NCBI GenBank assembly: GCA_021790675.1
Contig: JAJYGN010000080.1
Span: 1 to 56,681, forward strand
Origin: Actinomycetes bacterium
GTDB lineage: Bacteria > Actinomycetota > Acidimicrobiia > Acidimicrobiales > RAAP-2
DNA: 56,681 bases
Direction of reading: 5' to 3'
The translations under genes were made by a program, and so were the position numbers. This document shows positions 53,833-56,681 of the stretch, in pieces. Position 1 is the first letter of the stretch. Each line of letters opens with the position of its first letter. The notes under the pieces were generated by a model, which was not told the DNA's origin, searched no databases, and saw nothing but the letters and a program-made list of their open reading frames with translations.

Positions 53833-54346
53833 CCCATTGCTGTGCAAAAGGTGGGCCTAACTAGTTGTTATCTCCGCCTAAAGCAAGTAATTCGGTGGAA
53901 AAGGCCGAAACTTCTGGGCAAAAGTCTGTGATTTGACGATTTCGGTTTGCGCCCGCCATCGTGCTCTGGCACAGTGATCCTCGTAGTTCACGTAGTACCG
54001 GTCGACGATCGGCGGAACCGAAAGGGGAAGCCGACGGAGAGGTGAGGGACCTCGCAAGAGGGACGGAGCCTCCACCGGGCAGCGAAGTTCGGTTCGCTGT
54101 TCGCACGACGAATGACGTGAAGTACCCGCCGTCAAACGGTGGCCTGTCCGACACGGGCCAGCGGGCGACGTGCCTTCGGGAACCCCGAGGGGCTGGGGAG
54201 TTTCGGCTCACTGGTCACTCGGGGTTTTCGGCGTCCGGGGCCGTATTTGCCGGAGCGTTCAAGGGTTACCTTCGGCTGCACGGACGACGACCGTGTCGAG
54301 TGTTCGAAATCGCGATGGTCACGTCGTGCGGTTCGCACGCGGGTAG
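53833..54346. other. 514-base gene-free region
   Basis: No convincing protein gene occurs between the aldehyde dehydrogenase and the SRAP gene. The first 145 bases are comparatively AT-rich and plain; they contain AACTAGTT and no clear terminator. From about 53978 the plus strand is dense with hairpins (next entry). CGTGCG-GTT-CGCACG at 54325-54339 lies eight bases beyond the SRAP stop and could end that transcript on the minus strand, though no T-run follows. Frames through the region have no recognisable motif. Confidence 0.7.
53978..54346 (+). ncRNA. Candidate structured RNA of unknown class
   Basis: The plus strand folds into a string of hairpins with stable tetraloops. CCGGT-CGACG-ATCGG is at 53998. 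CCGAAAGG at 54018 has a GAAA loop. GGTGAGG (54041) pairs with CCTCCACC (54069), enclosing CCTC-GCAA-GAGG (54050-54061). CAGCGAA-GTTCGG-TTCGCTG is at 54080-54099, CCGCCGT-CAA-ACGGTGG at 54126-54142, a GGCC stem at 54141-54159, and CCTTCGGG-AAC-CCCGAGGG at 54173-54191. Loop types (GNRA, UUCG) point to the plus strand as the RNA. The class is not identified: it lacks RNase P, tmRNA, SRP and group II domain V signatures. HEARO/omega-RNA-like is one possibility, but no IscB/IsrB gene is near. Confidence 0.45.
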
Positions 54347-55033
54347 TTAGAACAGCTCGGCGGGTCCCGTCGGCTCGATGAGTTGGGGCCCGTCGTTGCG
54401 CACCGAGCCCACCGCCGCACTGACGGGGTGGTGCACGAGAGTGCCGGTCGGCGCCGGGCGCAGCAGGAGCGCGCGATCGGCGTTGTCGACGTCGAGCCAC
54501 TCGTCGACGTCGTGGTGCGCGAGCACGACCGGCATGCGGTCGTGCAGCTCGTCCATGTCGGAGTTGGGCGTGGTCGTGATGACCGTGCAGGTGGCGAGCA
54601 CCGCCTCGTTCGCCGGATCGCGCCAGTGCTCGAAGAGCCCCGCGAGCAGGACCGGCTCGTCGTTACTGCGGTGGAAGTAGTGGGCGGCCTTGGCGCGTCC
54701 GGGGCGGTGGTCCCACTCGTAGAAGCCGTCGACGGGGATCACGCAGGGTCGCTTGGCGAAGGCGCTGCGAAACGAGGGCTTCTCGGCGACGGTCTCGGCG
54801 CGCGCGTTAAAGAGTCGGTTCGCGATGGAGGGGTCCTTGGCCCAACTGGGCACGAGGCCCCAGCGGTAGCGCTCGAGGAGTCGGCCCGCGTCGGACTCGT
54901 GGGCGGCGAGCAGGTGGCGCAGGGGGCCGATGTTCCAGCTGGGCTCGATCGTCTCGAGCCCCGCCGCGAGGCTCGCCTCGAGCAGGCGCGCGAGGCGGGT
55001 CGGGGGAGTGAAGAGGGCGATGCGTCCGCACAC
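54347..55033 (-). CDS. yedK: SRAP-domain abasic-site processing protein (YedK/HMCES)
   Basis: This 228-residue SOS response-associated peptidase-fold protein forms a covalent thiazolidine link with abasic sites in single-stranded DNA and so shields them. The reactive Cys2 follows the initiator (MCGRIALFTPP), exposed once Met is removed. WNIGP, WGLVPSWAKD, NARAETVAEKPSFRSAF, the Glu of PVDGFYEW and the His of LHDRMPVVL complete the active site. GTG 55033 has an AAGGAG site and places Cys at position 2; an upstream extension would bury it. It is divergent from imuA' with the SOS box in the 71-base gap. Confidence 0.94.
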   Translation of the reverse strand: MCGRIALFTPPTRLARLLEASLAAGLETIEPSWNIGPLRHLLAAHESDAGRLLERYRWGLVPSWAKDPSIANRLFNARAETVAEKPSFRSAFAKRPCVIPVDGFYEWDHRPGRAKAAHYFHRSNDEPVLLAGLFEHWRDPANEAVLATCTVITTTPNSDMDELHDRMPVVLAHHDVDEWLDVDNADRALLLRPAPTGTLVHHPVSAAVGSVRNDGPQLIEPTGPAELF

Positions 55034-55097
55034 GGGATCTCCTTTTTCCCTGACGATAGGGCCCACTGGCGGACGTCACGGCGACTGGTTACTCTTA

Positions 55098-55111
55098 CGA
55101 ACATATGTTCG
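55098..55111. promoter_or_regulatory. LexA/SOS box
   Basis: CGAACATATGTTCG is a perfect 14-base palindrome and matches the actinobacterial LexA operator (CGAAC-N4-GTTCG). It lies between the divergent yedK and imuA' genes and contains the imuA' ATG (55105-55107). It is expected to repress imuA'-imuB until DNA damage and may also act on yedK, whose start is 64 bases away. Confidence 0.92.
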
Positions 55112-55761
55112 CTTTTTCCCCTCCACGACCCCCGTTGCCGGCCGATCTCCTGGCTAAGGTGCGCCCTGTCTCCCTCGCCGGCTCGCGCCGCCTGCCCCTG
55201 GACGAGCCCTGGTCCGGCCTCGTTCCCGGAGCCAGCCTGCGCCGCGGTTCGCTGGTCGTCGTCGAGGCGGCACCGGGCCTGGGCGGGCTCAGCCTCGCGC
55301 TCAGCCTGCTCACCGGCGCCTCGCGCGCGGGGCACTGGGCGGCCGTGGTCGGCGTGGACGACCCCGGGGTGATGGCTATGGCCGAGCTCGGCGTGGACCT
55401 GCGCCGCGTGCTCTTCGTCCCGCGTCCGCGCGGCGCCTGGGCCGAGTCCGCGGCTGATCTCCTCGACGGGGTGGACCTGTTGGTGGTGCGCCCGCCGGGG
55501 CGCGCCGCTTCGTCTTCGGCGCGGCGCCTGGTGGATCGCGTGCGCGAGTCCGGCGTCGTGCTCGTCGTGCTCGCCGAGACCCGCGCGGCGTGGCCGACGC
55601 CGGCCGACCTCTCCTTTACGATCACCCGGGCGCGCTGGGAGGCGTCGTCGCGCCTCGACGCGCGCTACCTGAACGTGCGCGTGGGCGGTCGTGGCGAGGC
55701 GAGCCGCGTCGGTGAGCACGTGATCGTCCTACCCGGCCAGCGCGGTCGCGCGGAGAGCTAG
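55105..55761 (+). CDS. imuA': ImuA'-type RecA-fold mutasome accessory protein
   Basis: This 218-residue protein of the ImuA' group helps recruit the DnaE2 error-prone polymerase in the actinobacterial SOS mutasome. The core reads GASLRRGSLVVVEAAPGLGGLSLALSLLTGAS (about residues 42-73), a RecA-like fold with a degenerate P-loop, then AAVVGVDDPGVMAMAELGVDLRRVLFV and DGVDLLVVRPP. The ATG at 55105 lies within the SOS box and has no ribosome-binding site, so the message may be leaderless. A GTG at codon 19 is a later alternative. The stop overlaps the imuB GTG. Confidence 0.82.
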   Translation: MFAFSPPRPPLPADLLAKVRPVSLAGSRRLPLDEPWSGLVPGASLRRGSLVVVEAAPGLGGLSLALSLLTGASRAGHWAAVVGVDDPGVMAMAELGVDLRRVLFVPRPRGAWAESAADLLDGVDLLVVRPPGRAASSSARRLVDRVRESGVVLVVLAETRAAWPTPADLSFTITRARWEASSRLDARYLNVRVGGRGEASRVGEHVIVLPGQRGRAES

Positions 55762-56681
55762 TGGAGCGGCTCCTCGCGGTCTGGGTCGAGTCGCTCGCCG
55801 TCGAGTCACCTGATGGATCGACGTGGCGCGACTTCGCGGCGCTCTTCGACGCGCTCAGCGTGCTCTCGCCCTTTACCGAGGCGGTGCGGCTGGGGCTGTG
55901 CGTGATCCCGGTGCGCGGGCCGAGCCGCTTCTTCGGCGGCGAGGGCGCCGTGCTCGAGGCGGTGGCCAGCACGGTGCGCGACGTGACCGGCCGCGAGGCC
56001 GCTCTCGGCGTGGCCGACGGGCTCTTCCTCGCCGAGCTCGCCGCGAAGTCGCACCGGGTGGTGCCCGTGGGACAGAGCGAGGCCTTCCGCCGCGCCCAGC
56101 GCCTCGACGTGCTCGGGCGCGCCGACCTCGCCGCGACGTGCGCGCGCCTCGGGATCCGCAGCGTCGGGGCCTTCGCTGACCTCGCCCCGGCGAGGGTCGC
56201 CGAACGCTTCAGCGCGCCGGTGGTGGCCCTGCACCGGGTGGCGCGCGGCGAGGTCGCCGAGCTCGCCGGCCAACGCGACGCGCGCATCCACGAGCGCCTC
56301 GCGGCCGTGCGCGGGACGACGCTCACCCGTTCCGAACAAGGGGGATTCTTCGGTGAGAACGCGGCCGGCGACGAGCGGGCTGCGGCTGCCGCGCACCGGG
56401 TGCGCCGGCGCCTCGGGGCCGAGGGCGTCGTGGTCGCGGCCCTGCGCGCGGGCCGCGTCCCCGAGGACCGCGCGGTGCTCGTGCCCTGGGGGGCGCCGGC
56501 CGAGGCCGAGCGCGACGACGCGCCCTGGCCGGGACAGCTGCGCGCGCCGAGTCCCGCGACCACCCTCGCGCGCCCGGTGCCGGTCGAGCTGCGCGACGCC
56601 AACGGGGCGCCGCTGCGCGTGGCGCCGCGCGGGGGGCTGACCGGCGAGCCGGCGACGTTGTGGTTCTCGCACGCGATTCGC
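55761..56681 (+). CDS. imuB: ImuB-type Y-family polymerase homologue, 5' part
   Basis: The frame opens at GTG 55761, sharing one base with the imuA' stop, and remains open to the end of the window (307 residues seen). It begins VERLLAVWVESLAVESPDG. FDALSVLSPFTEAVRLGLCVIPVRGPSRFFGGE is the ImuB form of the Y-family palm, followed by LGVADGLFLAELAAKS, LGIRSVGAFADLAP (helix-hairpin-helix region) and a little-finger-like part. The Asp/Glu catalytic triad of true Y-polymerases is absent, as known for ImuB, which acts as a beta-clamp-binding hub for DnaE2. The C-terminal clamp motif and dnaE2 lie beyond the window. Confidence 0.85.
   Translation, partial: MERLLAVWVESLAVESPDGSTWRDFAALFDALSVLSPFTEAVRLGLCVIPVRGPSRFFGGEGAVLEAVASTVRDVTGREAALGVADGLFLAELAAKSHRVVPVGQSEAFRRAQRLDVLGRADLAATCARLGIRSVGAFADLAPARVAERFSAPVVALHRVARGEVAELAGQRDARIHERLAAVRGTTLTRSEQGGFFGENAAGDERAAAAAHRVRRRLGAEGVVVAALRAGRVPEDRAVLVPWGAPAEAERDDAPWPGQLRAPSPATTLARPVPVELRDANGAPLRVAPRGGLTGEPATLWFSHAIR

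Noticed and set aside
53978..54346. Group II intron or RNase P/tmRNA
   Set aside because: No domain V-like hairpin with the AGC/GNRA pattern, no reverse transcriptase, and none of the universal RNase P or tmRNA core sequences are visible.
53861..54350. Small open frames on both strands in the gene-free stretch
   Set aside because: No ribosome-binding sites, no recognisable motifs, frames overlap each other, and base pairing dominates the sequence pattern.

Overview
The window comes from a high-GC Gram-positive bacterium of the phylum Actinomycetota. The evidence is the dense use of GTG starts and 4-base GTGA/ATGA overlaps, a perfect actinobacterial-type SOS box (CGAACATATGTTCG), an imuA'-imuB mutasome pair, a SepX/GlpR-like divisome protein, a MurA with Asp in place of the catalytic Cys, and the order rpiB-glyA-wecA-atp operon-murA, which recalls mycobacterial synteny. 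AtpF and AtpH are separate, unlike the mycobacterial fusion, so a deeper actinobacterial class such as Acidimicrobiia is possible. That class assignment is inference only.

Layout. 1-6217 (minus strand): a five-gene acyl-CoA carboxylase/AtuA operon for branched or isoprenoid acyl-CoA breakdown, cut by the left edge. 6286-16719 (plus): rpiB, glyA, wecA and the complete F1Fo ATP synthase operon with two small I-type proteins and a long, internally duplicated delta subunit. 16720-25553: a CBS-domain protein, glpX, murA, meaB, a small membrane protein, an acetyltransferase, a sulfate-assimilation divergon (cysDN against cysH), a SepX-like protein and tRNA-Ala(CGC). 25691-37619: accessory carbohydrate genes comprising an MFS carrier, a polyphosphate-glucokinase-like kinase, a SIS-domain isomerase/deaminase, a complete family-5 (Dpp-type) ABC importer, a cytoplasmic GH20 beta-N-acetylhexosaminidase and a GNAT-like acyltransferase. 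Together these look like a chitooligosaccharide uptake and cleavage locus. 37731-42552: a DeoR regulator with a BtpA/SgcQ protein, an FGGY kinase and an SDR, followed by a convergent zinc alcohol dehydrogenase. 42549-53832: an IclR regulator divergent from a long run with a degenerate M24 (creatinase/prolidase-fold) protein, a TIM-barrel-like protein, an IlvD-type sugar-acid dehydratase, a family-1 sugar ABC importer, an SMP-30 lactonase and a ketoglutarate-semialdehyde-type aldehyde dehydrogenase. This fits non-phosphorylative sugar-acid oxidation with one step not accounted for. 53833-54346: a 514-base gene-free stretch packed with tetraloop hairpins, probably a structured RNA. 54347-56681: a SRAP/YedK gene divergent from SOS-controlled imuA'-imuB; imuB runs off the right edge.

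The points most worth a second look are the structured RNA at about 53978-54346, the non-catalytic-looking M24 protein and the unrecognised TIM-barrel protein inside the sugar-acid operon, a promoter/operator block shared by the family-5 binding-protein gene and the DeoR gene, an APS reductase with one iron-sulfur ligand replaced by Val, and the SOS box that contains the imuA' start codon beside a divergent SRAP gene. No CRISPR array, transposase, phage gene or rRNA was found.
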